The position numbers were made by a program, and so were the translations under genes. Below, one piece after another: positions 1 to 14,274 of a stretch of DNA of 60,000 bases. The stretch spans positions 193,001-253,000 of the forward strand of contig JAQGDQ010000203.1 in assembly GCA_030141605.1 (NCBI GenBank). The letters run 5' to 3'. Under the pieces are notes generated by a model. The model was given only the letters and a program-made list of their open reading frames with translations. It was not told the origin of the DNA and did no database searches. How positions within the stretch are numbered: position 1 is the first letter of the stretch; every line of letters begins with the position of its first letter. The stretch is from Tubiluchus corallicola (taxonomy: Eukaryota > Priapulida > Priapulimorpha > Priapulimorphida > Tubiluchidae).

Positions 1-329
1 TCAGTTTCTACATTAACTGTATTAAAGCTCTGTTCATGTTTTTTTAACACGTGTACTTTAAAGATCCACGGCTCAAATTCCAGTTGTCTATTATAAAAAT
101 GTCAATGTTATTGACTCGAATCAACCCAGCTATTATCGATTATCAATAAATGTCATCACTGTTAGTCAACAGTTTAAACAAGGTACTCTACCTCAGTTTG
201 AAGTGTTTTGTGATTATAAAACTTTAAATTCTGAAACTGCCTGGGTTTAAAATTGTCTTGTATGTCACTCCTTTTTAACAGTTCCCTTGTTAATAGGTGT
301 CAATAAGGTCATTTATGTCTTTTCTATAG
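1..329 (+). other. Partial intron of the RAD54L2-like gene
   Basis: AT-rich non-coding sequence ending in a splice acceptor (TTTCTATAG) directly before the first visible coding exon. No exon with the SNF2 Walker A motif is seen, so that exon and the start codon must lie left of the window. Confidence 0.8.
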
Positions 330-3300
330 GTCATATCATTCATAGACATCTGCATACGCTATACAAATTGTCGTACTGTACTGTGTATCGTACCAGTCAA
401 CACGCTACAGAATTGGATAGCTGAGTTTGATATCTGGTTACCAGCTGAGGCAAGCGAAGCTCCAGAAGAGGTGTTTACCCGGAAGTTCCCACTTTTATAT
501 GTGAATGATGCGTGCCGGACAGTAGCTTCTAGAGCTAATGTTATACGTATGATTTTATCTGTACTTTCTCATAGAAATTTAGTTACTAGAGTTTTAGCAT
601 TAACTTAATTACCTATATTTAGTGTTTGAAGAAATTTAATTACCTATATTCAAGGATTATTTTTAAATGTCTTTTTAGTTCCTCAATCTATAAACTTTTA
701 CCTAGTCCTAGAGCAATAAGTTTGGCAGGTTGCTAAGTGTAACGTGTCTGCCACAGTTGATTTTTTTGAATTGCTGTTTAATTTGCTCTACCTCTTCATA
801 TTATCATAAAGCAGCCTTGTATGCTTTTAAGATTCTTTTCTGTTTAACTGAATTAGTTGATGCCTCCTGCTTTTTATATTCATAGTAGTCCTGCCATGTA
901 AACGCAGTATAGTTTAACTAGTAACACTATAGTACTGCTAGAACGAGAACCCAAACCAGTTATGTTGTATTGGGTTAGTATCTTAAATTGTAGACCATGC
1001 AACCTGAAATCACAGGTTTCTGTGATGAAATTCTGGTTGGGCCACAATTTTTCAGTACGTCCTTCATCAGTTAATTAGCTGTCGAATTAATTGTTATAAG
1101 AGTGTGATGTTTTTCTTAAAATGTACGTGTGTGCTGTGTGTGAATGTATCAATGGCAGATTTGCTAAGTTAGTAAAACTGTGGCTATAATCCAGTTGTTT
1201 AATGTTTATAATGTGTATATTCACAATGAGGTGACAGTGTCAGTTTGTTATTTTCTGTAAGTGTGTATAGATAATTGATATTCAGTTCATACCAAAAGTC
1301 TGTAACAGCATTACAAATTTAATGTATAGGTTAAAGAACTGTGAGTTTAACTTCCATTTCTAGAGAAATGGAGCAAAGATGGTGGCGTCCTGCTGGTAGG
1401 TTATGAGATGTATCGTCTCTTAGTCTCTAAAAACACGAAGATCACACGACGAGGGAGAAAGTCGAAGCTGGAAAAAGAGAAGGAAGAGCGAGAGAAGAAT
1501 GAAACCATGCTAGTTGATTTGGAAGAGGAAGAACGGACGACAGAACAGCTAAATGGTAATCAGTTTCATTGTGTTAATTATAAAGTTGATTTTTAGTTCA
1601 ACTTATGAATGTTTGTTGCAGAGGGAATTGTTTGTAACTTATTATTAGTATTTGCATTTTTCCCTCTACATTCTTGAAGATGAATTTACCTTAAAGAACA
1701 AAAAACCCTTTGGTTGTATGAATCTAAAAGAAATTCGTCTGTATCAACTAGGTATTGCCTTATTACACACACACCTTGCATTGGCAGCTACACTGCATTA
1801 AATGTGAAAATTTGAACTACCGAGATGACCACTAGGCGCAGCCATTTGAACGATAGGTCATATTCAAAAAGTTTAGTTAATGTTGTGCAAAATTTAGAAA
1901 AATAATCAGTGCATTCATAGGTCACATTCCACTAAACTAACTAAGCAAAAGTATAAATTACTGCATCTTGTTAATGAGATCAAAAGTAAGTTTTTTGCTG
2001 AGTCGGTGAACCCTGGGGAGATGAATCAGTGACATTTTACCAGCTGACAGGAACATTTTAAATTACTAATAATTTTCTTTTCTAGTTACATAAGTCTTTC
2101 AAGCAGGTAAGCTAAGTAATATAAGTGCAGAAAGTCGATTGGGACAGATTTTAAAATTGCTTTTCTTCCTCTTTAAGCTAACATTGTCATCTTTATTCCT
2201 TATGATTTCATGTGCAGTATTAGTTTTGTACCAATCATTCTGGCGATGAGTCAGGTAATTTTATTTTGTTACAGAATGTAAAAACTGCACATAATAGCTT
2301 CTAATTGTAAAACATGTAAACTTTTTGCTGATACAGTATTTTTATTCTTTACAGATATTGAATATGCTTTGATAAAACCTGGTCCTGACGTTGTTATTTG
2401 CGATGAGGGACACAGGATAAAGAATTGTTCTGCCAGCATTTCTCATGCTCTAAAAAATATTCGTTCAAGGTAATATTTGATTGGCTTGCCATTGCGGATT
2501 TAAATGTAGTTTAGTACTTATCAAATTGTATTTTTGTAAAGTGTAATCTGCATGTTAGCATGGCATTTCAAGCAAGCTTCTTAGCTTATGTTGGGTTGCA
2601 AGAATTTCTCAGTGTAGAAGTAGTTTTATTGTGTGTTCTCTGTGTTTTTGTCATTTGTTTGATTTTTCTTTCTTAGTTTAGACCAAGTTTAGATTTACTG
2701 GTTCATTAGTCAGCTATATATGTTTGTATATGTATATTTAGTGTTTACTAGATACTGGTGGCTTATTGTAAATGCTAATCGGTATGTGGGTGTGTAATAT
2801 GGATTTCTTATTTGAAGCATGAATCCCAAATAGGAGCAATGATGTATAGGAATACCTTAATTCATTTTTCGAATGTCGTGACTCATAAGCGTAATTGGTT
2901 AAGCTTTCAAATATTTCGTTGTTACAGTATAATAAGTTCCTTGCTGACGTAAATGAAAATGTGTCACTATAATAAACAATTTCTGCTGCTACTTAACCAA
3001 CTATCTGATTTTCATTTTTAGGCGTAGAGTTGTTTTAACCGGTTATCCTTTGCAAAACAATTTAATGGAGTACTACTGTATGGTTGATTTCGTGCGGCCA
3101 AATTTTCTCGGGACCAAAGCCGAGTTTACAAACATGTTTGAGAGGCCAATAGCTAATGGTCAGTGTGTGGACAGCACACCAGCTGATACAAGACTGATGC
3201 GATTTCGTTCGCATGTGCTCCACAGTTTACTCGAAGGATTCGTGCAGAGGTAGGCAGTTCACGCAGAGGTATCATCTCACAGTGTAGAGCTCTTTAAATG

Positions 3301-6300
3301 GAATAAGTGCCATGTTTGAAATCCTTCTGATTAAGTAAAGCAGCTAATTTTGATTAACCTCAAGTATAATTTTAAGCTTGTTTTAAATACAAATTTTTGG
3401 TTTTGGATTTGACTCATGGTATCTTGATTGGTTACAGTGAAGCATTATTCATTCTGTTTTATGTATACATAGTTGTGCCTAAGATAATGTAGTAAACTTG
3501 TTTCTGTTGGTTAATGTTTTATTTAAAATGAACATATTCGGTTGTATACTATTGTAGGCGCGGCCATTCAGTGTTACGCGCATGCCTGCCACCAAAAGAG
3601 GAACACGTACTACTTATCCCTCTTTCACCTATACAAAAAAGCTTGTATAAGGCTTTCATGATGGACTGTAATGCAGAATTGAATGGAGCAACCAAGCAGA
3701 TTAACCCTATCAAAGCTTTCTCTGTCTGCTGCAAGGTACAGTTTCAGATTTTTATGTATTCAGAGAAATTAGGCAGAATCAGTCATAAATTATACGTGAT
3801 TTTCAAGTTTAGAAGCAAAACAGTTTAACAATCTTATTAGTATCAGTTGATTGTACAATTTAATTTTTTTTAACTACCATTTTTAAGATTCTTAATAAAC
3901 CTGTTTCATAATTTTCCAAATATTGTCTAATAAAAAAGTAAAAAAGCTACTGTATGTTGGCATATGTTGGTCAAATCTGTTATGTGTATCTAACATTTAT
4001 AATTTTCAACAAAACCTCCATTTGAACTCACAAAGTGTTCAACTCTAACATACCTGTGCATTGAGTGCTATATTATTAGCAAACTTTTGTACTTTTTGTA
4101 ATTTTTTTTCGTTTGTCTTCATTAACTAAAGAGGAATTGCCAAGAGCTTAAAATTTTGTTAACTAAAGCAACAATGAGAATACCGGGTGTGTAGCAGGCA
4201 CTCATTTTTCAAGGAGATAAGCTTTAAATTTTGCGATGTGTTACTAGAACAGTCATTTGCAGTTTATTAATTAATTATATTCACGTTGTCAACTTTTCAT
4301 TTGCAAAAAATAATACATGTCATATGTATTTTTGACACAGTTTTGCACTACATTGTCATCTAAATATTTAGTGTTTTGTTTATTTAATTCTTAACGTAGA
4401 TATGGAACCATCCTGATATCTTATACAATGTGGTAAAGAAGAAACTCATGGATGATATGGATTTGGATTTGCCGGAATGGCCTCAGCCCGAAGGCAACAC
4501 AGCAAGTCCAGTTGCAAAGCGACGAGGAAGGCCACCAAAAAATATTTGTAAGTAAACAGTTTCTGTCCTGAAGTGACTGTAATTGTGGCTTTTAACCATA
4601 ATATGTTTAACAGTAAAGTTCCTTGCATTATATCTTTTTTTGAATTTTGAACTATGAGAGTCCTTTTGTGGGACTTGTTGTAGTAACAAATTTTTCTTAA
4701 ATATAAATTATTAGAAGGCTTAACAGTATAGGCACATATTTAGGAAACTTTTTATTAAATAGAGCTCTTTACCCATGGGGCAAGAAGAATAGCCAAACAC
4801 TTACATTGTTTGCTTAGCAGCCAAAGTTAAACCACTCTAAGCCTCATCAGTAAATGGACGGCTGAACCCAGAAAAATTCTAGATGGTTTTAAATTGCCAT
4901 ACTGCTCCCAACTGTTTACTTCATTGTAGAGGCATACATATGTATGGGAATATGACTGAGATGCCTTTGATAAGACATCACCAGAAAGTTATCTTTGGTA
5001 ATGAGGTAGGTTCCAGCCCCCCCCCCCCCCATTACCATTTACAATGAGTAAGCCTTGCTGGATTTCAGTTGGGGTGTACAGAACTGTGTAAAAATGCTAG
5101 CTTATAGAGAAGACCCCATTGAGCAGTTGCTACGAACAACTCTGTGTGACTAAATGTTACTTCTATGCTTTTGGGTAGTTTAGTTTGTAGGAAGAAATAC
5201 TAACATGCTTCATGCTTTTGCAACAGCTAAAGCTTTAGCAACAGTTAAAGGAGGGTGGTATTTATATTTATAAATAACGTCATCAAAATCAGTTGGCATA
5301 ACATTATGGGTGTAGTGCATCACTATTATGTCACATGATGTATAATGTCTTATTCTAGAGCATGTGTAGCTGTGTTTAATTACTAAATAAATCTGCCAAT
5401 TTTCTTGTATTTTACAGTTAAAACTAGAGGAATGTCTCGTACTTTGTCCTCTGTTAGTTTAGCTAGCAACTCCAGTGTTTCCAGCAATCTTAGTGGGACA
5501 ACATTTGATACACGACGTCAGTCAAGCATTACAAAACGTGATCAAAATATCAGTTTACAGCTACCTAGTGGTTTTTCCCAGAAACCAAGTGATGCAAGTA
5601 GCAGTGGTAACACTATTCCAAGGAGTTTTAGTTTTTCTGGCAGCCTTGGTGGTAATTTTAACTCTCAAAGGTTTGGATATAACAATCCGATTTGTGGACC
5701 AACTGGTGATGTAGATGGCAATCTCAAGGAGCAAAGTCACATTACTGGGAATGCTATCAGTAATTTTACTAGTGATCGATTGCAAAAGTTTAGTAGTTTG
5801 TATCCATCATTTGAAGGCAAATCCAGTTTTGGCAGCGGATTGGATCCAACCAGTGGCAGCGTTGGCTGCAATCGAGGTGGTATTATTGGATCACAAAATA
5901 ACAATGCACCAAGTCTCATTGTAGGTGGCAACTTTGATCCTGATAGTGACGACAATGACCTTAAAGAAGAGAATAAAGCAACTAATGTGAAAGGCAAGGG
6001 TGACAGCAAGTTTCATACAAATACTGAAGGTTCGGAATTTGCACTCAGCATAGCAGAGAAGAACAATGGTAAACTAGCGAGTGACACAACAATGCCCACT
6101 AATGCACACAATGATGAACAAATGGATGCTGAGTATCCAAGTCTTGCAAGCCGAGTTGCTCAATTTCATGATCCCATGGGTTACAATCAGGATGCACAGA
6201 TGAATGAATTAAATAAGCAAACGAGTAACACAGGAACACAGGATGACTGTCCTACTACTGGAAGACTCCGAGCCAACCGCTCTACTTGCTCACTAGCCAG

Positions 6301-9300
6301 TGAAAATTCTAGTTACGGACAAGGTGATTTTTCTGGTTGGGACAAATCTGATCAAATACATTATGACTGGGTAAGCTATTCTCACTATTCATATGAAGCT
6401 GGTGGCTATGGGTGGCAATGAAAACTGTAACAATGTGGTTACAGCAACAACAAAAAATGAATGCATAAATTGAATAAGGAACTCCATTTTAATTGATGTA
6501 TGTACATTGTATGTTTGCCTTTTCTATGGCAAATTTTATGACATATTTTTTTATGCAGATGCATTTGTTTTTTAATGCATTACGCTGGTTGCATTTTAGG
6601 CTGAGGAGCTATTAAAGGATTATGTACCAGGTGTCTTGGAGCATGGAGGCAAATTTGTACTGGGATTGACACTAATTCAAAATGCTATTGAAAGAGGAGA
6701 TAAAGTTCTAGCATTCAGGTATTTTACTGCTAATTTTTGCATTTATTCAATTTTCTGGACAAAGAGCAATCTTTGTGTAAAAAGACCATTTAGGATACAC
6801 AAGCTTAATGTTGATGCAGACATATCTTAGCTACCTTGCCGTCTTTGTTGTAAGTTTTAACTATTTCAGAAAAGTAAGCTTTTAACTGCAATGCTTAATT
6901 TAGTACAAACGTCTGAAACAGCCATTTTAAAATAACTTTTGGTGGTTAATAACATTGCATCAGTACACCACATACAAATTTAATTATCACCATCTCCTTC
7001 CTCAGCTATTTATACACCATCATGTATGCAATGTCACGAACTAATCTCACATATATGATATAAAATTGCTCCTAAACAACAAACTCACATCAACACGTTT
7101 AACTACTATCCATGCCCTACTGCTGTTTTTCCCACATGTTTATGTGTAGTTTGCTTATATGAAACTGATAAATTTCAGCCAAAGCTTGAGCACTCTGGAC
7201 CTTCTAGAAGAATTTCTCAGTAAACATTATGTACCAGTTTTGCCGAATGCTGACTACAACACACCGAGAGAGAGATGGGTTAAAAACCGGAGTTACTTTC
7301 GGCTAGATGGTGCAACAGCCAGTATGGATCGTGAAAAAATGATCAATAAATTTAATGCCCTAGACAATAAGACTGCTCATTTGTTCTTACTGTCTACAAG
7401 GTGAGGTTACAGCTATTGGACTAATGCAGTTTTTCTAATTTTGTTATTGCACATATTGTCAAGAATGTAATATGTCATTGCCCCAAGTTTTATTAGTGAA
7501 GTACATATAAGACCGAAACAAAACATTTGTTTTTTCAGATTCATGTACTGAAAACATAATATACTACTTATACATAAAACATGTAGGATAGTTGCAGTAT
7601 TTGATCAGCACGTAGAGCAATTTTTAATGACATGTTTTAATCCCTAACACAGTCTTTTACATTGGCTACAAATGTTTGAAAAAATCGGACCTGAAAACTT
7701 GATGCATTTAATTAAGTTTAATTCACAATCTGTTTCATGCAAAAGAAACTTCAAAGTATCCATGCTATGTAGTATTCGTGTGTAGTATTATAATATATTC
7801 ACTTATTAATAGAGTTCTGTTAGTACAGTAAATGCAGAACATTTTAACATTAAAAAGAGTAGGTGTCCGCAGCTTAAAAACATTGTACTCTTCTTGAGCT
7901 GATTTCTTCGCATTGTTGCTTTTAGCATGTAGTAGTTTTTTTGTGTTGTATGTGTAGAGCTGGATGTCTGGGTATAAATCTAGTCGGTGCAAGTCGTGTG
8001 ATAGTTTTTGATGCATCTTGGAACCCTTGCCATGATTCTCAAGCAGTGTGTCGCATCTACCGGTATGGCCAAACTAAGCAATGTCATGTCTATCGCCTCG
8101 TATCTGATAATACACTGGAGAAGAAAATCTATGACAGACAGATTACCAAACAGGGCATGTCAGGTATTTCTTATGAAATGGATAATACACTCTAACTCCG
8201 AGAAAATGTTGCAATGATGCACTTTGAAAATGAGTTGCATATTTTAATACAGCTCTTGTGCTGTACTTTTTTGGGAGTATTGAGGTCCTTAGATAATGGG
8301 TTTTATTAAAAAAAGACAGATCATTCATCCTCTGTGCATGTTTTATTTTTTAAGCCTCCATTTGTGGAATTTTAACTTAAAAGCAGTAGAAAATATTGGT
8401 GCCTGTTGAATTTGTTATGAAATTTGTAATGATGGTTAAGATGAGTTTGTCATCTTAAAGAGTAAGACAGAAGAAAATGATAAGCATGACCTGAACGTAC
8501 CACCTGTTTGTCTTTAATATGGTAGTTTGCTTCCCCTGCAGTGCAGCCATCTATTGGTAATCAAGTGAAACTAAAATTCACAATTATTCGTGGGAATCAA
8601 GTAAAACTCAAAACTATTTTTAACCAGATCGAGTCGTAGACGAACTTCAACCTGAAATCAATTTTACACGCAAAGAAGTCGAATCTCTGATGCACTTCGA
8701 AGAATCAGACAGCCCTCTTGTGGACGTTTCAATGTGCGCTGACAAGTATAAAGATGAACTGTTGCAAGTAATCTGTCAGGAATATGGACACTGGCTTACA
8801 AAAGTAAGTAATGTAGAGCAATAATGTTATATTAATTTAGAATTTAAACAGGTTACCTTAACGCAAAATCGAGTTGAAGCACATATGTGTGTGTGTGTGT
8901 GTGTGTGTGAACTGTTTTGTGTAACTGACAAATGATTGATTCACAGAATTCTTCAGTTATAATACCCTCACACTTGCAGTCCAGTAAATAACTTGCATTT
9001 TTCTCTCTAATTTTTTTTGTAGGAGCCGTTTGAACATGAGACATTACTTCTTGATCGCAAGGAAAACCGATTGACGAGGTCTGAAAAGCAGTTGGCCAAA
9101 CAAAGTTATGAGATAGAGAAAAAGTCTGGTCTTTATGGTTACGGCCGCAATCGCTTCGACCCAAGCATACTTGGGCGGTAAGCTTCTTTGCTCTGTTTAT
9201 GTATTAACTACCATCAATGCAAGATGTCTTTTGGCTTCCACTAATTTATTTAAGGAAGTATTTGATCATCTGTGTATTTCTGGGTTTTGCAACATATTTT

Positions 9301-12064
9301 AGTGCATATACCAAGGGTAAAACTAAAGACTATTCTCTCTGTAGGGACGGCATGAATAGGCCTGTTGCACCGGTTCGGCCAATGCAGTCGCTTTTAGGTC
9401 TCCACTCTTCTGGAACATCGCAGCTGCGACCTACACCGATTCCCATGTACCCATCTCAGGTTTCTGGTGGGTCATCCATGGTTTCAGCTGTGGCTGGAGC
9501 TCTGAGGCTTCCTCAAACTGGAGTACAAGTGGCTCAAGTGATCACAACTAAGCGTAAGTGTGTGGCTCTTGCGCACGTGAAGTAGCTTAAATAAACACAC
9601 GATGGTGGTGCATTAAACATTTTGGCTCTTAACATCTGATTAATGGAAATTTAAATTCCTCAAGAGTTTCTAATACGAAACTAATTCTGAAACACAACAT
9701 TACATTAACGATATCTCATCAAGTTTAATTTCCAATGTTAATTAGCATTGTTATTGTGCTTTTAAACCCTATTTATAATGAATTAGTGATTTTGCATTAG
9801 TGACTTCTTTGGGTAGACTTAACTGACTGTCTGTTTTCCTTGCAGCAATTCCAATTCCCGGGTCTAATTCAGCCACAACCAGCAGTGCAGGCATTTCTGG
9901 ATCTGTTATTCCGACTGGCCAGAAGATTCTTATCATTAGAACACCACGTGGCATCTACATTCGTACACAGGATGGAAAAATGTTCTCCGTGAAACCCCGC
10001 CAAATGGCTGGCAGTACTGACACACCCACAACTACTGATAGTAGTAGAGCCAATTTTTTGCCAAGATCTGTTGCTATGGTTATGCCTCGTGGCATTCCGA
10101 TTGCTACATTTGCTCCTCCAAAGGGCATGAAATATCCACCACCAAGTATAACGACACGGCTCAGTACAGCAGGTATTTCTGCGAATACTCGTCCTGTCAC
10201 AGTTTATGAGGGTGGAGCAATCAAGCAAGTACCAGTGCAAATCATTCCAAAGAAATCAGAAGACGACTCAAATGCGTCCTCTCCTAATGGCTCCCCCACT
10301 AGTTCTCCTACTGACAGTTTCAAGAGTACTGGTCAAGAAAGTAAACAGAAATCAGAATCTCATTCTGAGAGTAAGACGCCTGCACCCATGCACAGTGTTG
10401 CACCTTTCAACGCTTCATCAAGTCTCCCAAGTACAACACCACCAAGAACTACTGCTACTGCTGGTAATCCGCTGTTTTCTTTATCGAACATTGTGGCTGA
10501 TCTGCCAGGACGACAGTCCACAGAAACAACTAAGAGCTCTAACGGTCATAAGGGTAACACTTCCTCATTTAGTTCCATTGAACAGTTACTCAGGCAAAAT
10601 TCCAAAACTTCTGGTTCTCGTTTACAGACGCCTGGTGTAGAAAAAGATACTGACAAAACATTAGAACTTTCCCAAGGTTTAGTAAAAGAAGGAGCTGCTC
10701 GCACTGCTGAAGAGGAATCGTCTGATAATTCATTCCAGCAGGTTCAGAAACATAGCGACCATATTGTTGCTTGTCAGATTGGATGGACAGCACCTGTTGA
10801 TCGTAGTAATGTGCTGTCTACAAGAGTAGATAGTCAGCATAGTCCTCCATCAGTACTTACTTCACATGAGAGTAAAAATGCTGAAAAATCTGACTTTAAA
10901 CAAAATGTTTCTTCAGAAATTGCAAGCACTTTATCTGTCACACAATGCACAAAAGGCATCAAGCCACAATTAGTTAACAGTCCGAAGCTAGGGCCTAAAA
11001 CATCTCACCCAGAAACTGTTGCTTCACAAAATGTCTTCACTGCAGTAACAAGTAGCACCACCTACAGTGACCCAGCTTACAAGCTCAGAAATATTGGAAA
11101 TGTTACAAAATCCACTGTTCACTCTGTCCCACCACTGGTATCAACTGCTGCAGAATATCAGACCACATCGTTTACACAAGGAGGCACTGGGCAAAACGAA
11201 CGCAGAGACCATATGATAAGGCCAAATTTTGCAGAAAACAGCCAATTTCCTAATGAAACAGATAGAACTGTTGTTGGAAGAGCTAGTGTGCAAACAGTTT
11301 CTCCAATGCCACAGCAGACAAGATATCCTGCTACAGCACCTCTTTCACAACCAAATAATATGTCCACTAATGCACGTTCAGACAGGTATGGCTTTCCTTC
11401 TTCCTATTCACATTCCTATTTTAACCGCTATGGAAGACAGAACCCATGGGAGGAACCTCTTGCAAGTTCTACCTACTTACCCTCACCTTCTCAGCAGAGT
11501 TTTGATTCTCATTATCCACAACATAATGAGTACAATTACTATACTCCAAGAATGAATGACAATACCAATGACATGCACTCCAGCTTGGCTGGTTTAATTG
11601 AACTTGAAAGACAACAGCAACAGCAATGGTCACATGATGAGCCTTGGGCTCGTGATTGGTCACAGCAAGGAACAAGAAGTAGCATGGATTTAAATTCACA
11701 AAGGCTGATGCCAGGCTTAATAGATCAGCGAAATACAGCACAATCTCTAGATTACGGCATAGGTCGAATGACATACTCAACTCATCCGGGCTGGGGAAAT
11801 CCGTACGTGAACCCGTACAGTGGCCAACCCCCGTACCAGAATACGGGGTATTCGGCGGGATATCCACCAATGACTTATCCGGATTACTCGTATCCGCAAC
11901 CACCTATGAGCGGATTTGGCAACTTTCGTCAAGATTATGACTACGGCAGGTCAGTAGCAGGCATGAACATATGGTCCCAAGATTCTGAAAACAGTCAGTC
12001 AAGCGGACGTGCGAAGGAGACAATTTCTGATGAGTCTAACTCTCCCACGTTCATGCAGTTTTAA
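330..12064 (+). CDS. RAD54L2: RAD54L2/ARIP4-like SNF2 helicase, 3' part (14 exons)
   Basis: Exons: 330-546, 1364-1555, 2355-2469, 3022-3249, 3558-3735, 4400-4547, 5418-6370, 6600-6718, 7179-7400, 7958-8163, 8628-8803, 9023-9177, 9345-9553, 9846-12064. All introns are GT-AG and phases close to 1778 residues plus stop. The family is a nuclear SNF2/RAD54-like ATPase that remodels chromatin and acts as a nuclear (androgen) receptor cofactor. Visible helicase motifs, numbered from the first visible residue: VPVNTLQNW (motif Ia), DEGH box at about 153, LTGYPLQNN (motif III, with the ARIP4-typical Tyr), FRLDG, and [11 protein letters not shown] (motif VI) at about 819-829. An AT-hook (KRRGRPPK) and a Ser/Asn/Gly-rich insert of about 320 residues separate the two ATPase lobes; the human protein has only about 70 residues there. 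A C-terminal block ([15 protein letters not shown], about 1066-1080) matches the vertebrate IHIIRGTKGTYIRT block. The rest of the 740-residue last exon is Ser/Thr/Pro-, Gln- and Tyr-rich and looks disordered. Walker A (GLGKT) is missing only because it lies outside the window. Confidence 0.95.
4517..4540 (+). other. AT-hook motif in RAD54L2-like exon 6
   Basis: Exon 6 encodes KRRGRPPK, with the RGRP core of an AT-hook that binds the minor groove of AT-rich DNA. It lies just before the large low-complexity insert. The motif is read directly from the sequence; DNA binding is inferred. Confidence 0.75.
5017..5030 (+). repeat. Poly-C tract, 14 bp
   Basis: An uninterrupted run of 14 C lies in intron 6 of the RAD54L2-like gene. 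It is a length-variable mononucleotide tract, with a G-run on the other strand. Confidence 0.9.
8886..8909 (+). repeat. (TG)12 microsatellite
   Basis: A perfect TG dinucleotide repeat lies in intron 11 of the RAD54L2-like gene. Confidence 0.95.
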
Positions 12065-14233
12065 ATGGTGGATTATGACACGCACTCTACCACTATTTAG
12101 GCTACTTACTTGGTTAAACCAAAGCTAGTCTGTTGATAAATGTAAACAGTTCAGTTAGTGCAATTATTGTTACTTGAAGTGCATGCTTTCTTAGCTGTGC
12201 ACATTTCATTACTTTGTTGTTTATAATTTCACTGTTTTTATTGTCAATGCAACATACCTAGGTAACAACCAAATGCACAGTTCCTATTGGCATCATACTT
12301 ATGAGCATGTCCTCCAGAAATTCTTTTCTGAGCCCAAGAGGCAAGTTATCACATGTGTTTTTGCGTATACTTTCATTTTCAGTGGTTGCTAGAAAACAAA
12401 AACTTTCTTAGAAATTGCGAGAAAGTGATATTCAACATACCGATGTATGAGCTGTCGTCATCGAACATTTGCGATTTGTTGGGACTATCTCACGGACTTA
12501 AAAACTCAGAAGTTCAGATAAATAAGCAAATTTAGCTCTGTTGTATGTATTGCAAACTTGTATTTGACTTATAGAACTCTGCAATGATACACTCTGATCT
12601 AGTTAACGACAACAGTGATGCACCGCCACCGAGTGTGCCATTTCAACACCGCTAAAAGAGACTTCTTTACTCATGACAATATGCATCGAAAGCTAAAATT
12701 TTGATCAAGTAAATCCAAACAAGTCCATGATTCTTCATAGCCAAATTTTGCCATATAAATTAGAAACAGCTTTAGTCTGTGATATTAGTTTACCTGCAAC
12801 TTGACCTAAATAGCCTGTAAATACAGGTGCAATTTACACCTGTAGCAGCTAGCATACTTATAGCATTTATGTTTTGCGCAAGGCTATTTCATAATAAGCG
12901 TTTAAATGATAGAACATTCCACTTCACTATTATAAATCTAACAAACAACTCTTTGAAAGGGGAACAATTTGTTCAAAAGTTTTTACCCACATTTATTATA
13001 ATTTTTATGGCTTGCTTAATAACTTAACTGTTTATTCTTAGTGTTGTGCATAAACAGTCTAATTCTATACTATTAAAAAACAATTTGTTTATTCCTTGTG
13101 ATTAACCCTTGCCCAATGGTCTTGTGTGTGTCCTATATCTCCAAAATTTGAAGTTTAATGTTCCATACACAAATGTAAATTAGTTGTGAATTAGTTATTA
13201 ACAGTACTGTTGTTTAAAACACTGTGCTTGTATAAAACGAGGATCACAAAGAGCACAAGCTACTCTACAATTTTCGCTGTTTCTGCGGTGTCACTATTTG
13301 GTTAGACAGGAACAAAAGAATATCACTGTGCAAGATACAAGTAACGCAATCAGATTTAACACTTATAATCCATTTGTAACTACCACATTATTTTCAGCTA
13401 AATTTCTAGCATAACACTGCTTCTCTTTCTTGCTTCTGTTGCTATTTAGACATTTTCAGGATGAATATCATCCCAATAAATTTTTTGAAATTCTTCCCTC
13501 TGCCCATAGATACCATTCATTTAATTCTCCAACCACAAGGACTAAATACTTTCTATTCTGTTGCATTTCGCACTATCAGCAAGTGAATTTCAGTAAATAT
13601 AAAATATTCTCTATATCACTGTGCATATTTTATTAGCATTTATGCGACAAGTGATTGAATTTATTTATCTGTTAATTTTCTTTTGTTGTAGTACAAAAAA
13701 CGACATAAATTTCATTATATGTACTACAATACAGTGATAATAAATCACTTACTTATACCTCACTGTCATTATTTTGTTTAGTGAATGCACAGAAAACAAC
13801 ATCAGACAAATGACTAAACTTTAAAACACTAGTAAGACCGAAGACTAAAGTATAAAGCTATAATATGAGCATTCTCCGCTTACAATTTCATTATTATTAT
13901 TTCTACACTTATTTGCTGGTTTATTAAGGAAACAATGAGTCAGCATGAAAATTTTGTAGTAGCAGCTAACACTAATAATAAGTGCACAGAAAACTAGCAG
14001 AGGCAAGGGTTACTCTTATCCTCAATGCTATCCTTTCAACAATGATCTTCATTATGTGCATCACTAAAACGGTATTTGTTAGCTGTACTCTTAATACTTG
14101 GTCACATACAGTTAAGACTTAACTGTGCCCATTTGATAATGTCCAAAATGCGTATGTATAAAAGTTTTTGTGAAAATAATAAATATGTAGAAATGCATGT
14201 TTAACAATTATTTTGTTATATTTCTTTCTCTGC

Positions 14234-14274
<41 letters not shown>

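Noticed and set aside
5475-6009. Several overlapping ORFs on both strands over exon 7 of the RAD54L2-like gene
   Set aside because: Out-of-frame shadows of the Ser/Asn-rich coding exon, which is fixed by phase on both sides.
6371-6421. Continuation of the exon 7 frame to a stop at 6421
   Set aside because: A GTAAGC donor follows HYDW, and the next exon restores the conserved AEELLKDY helix, so the stop is intronic.
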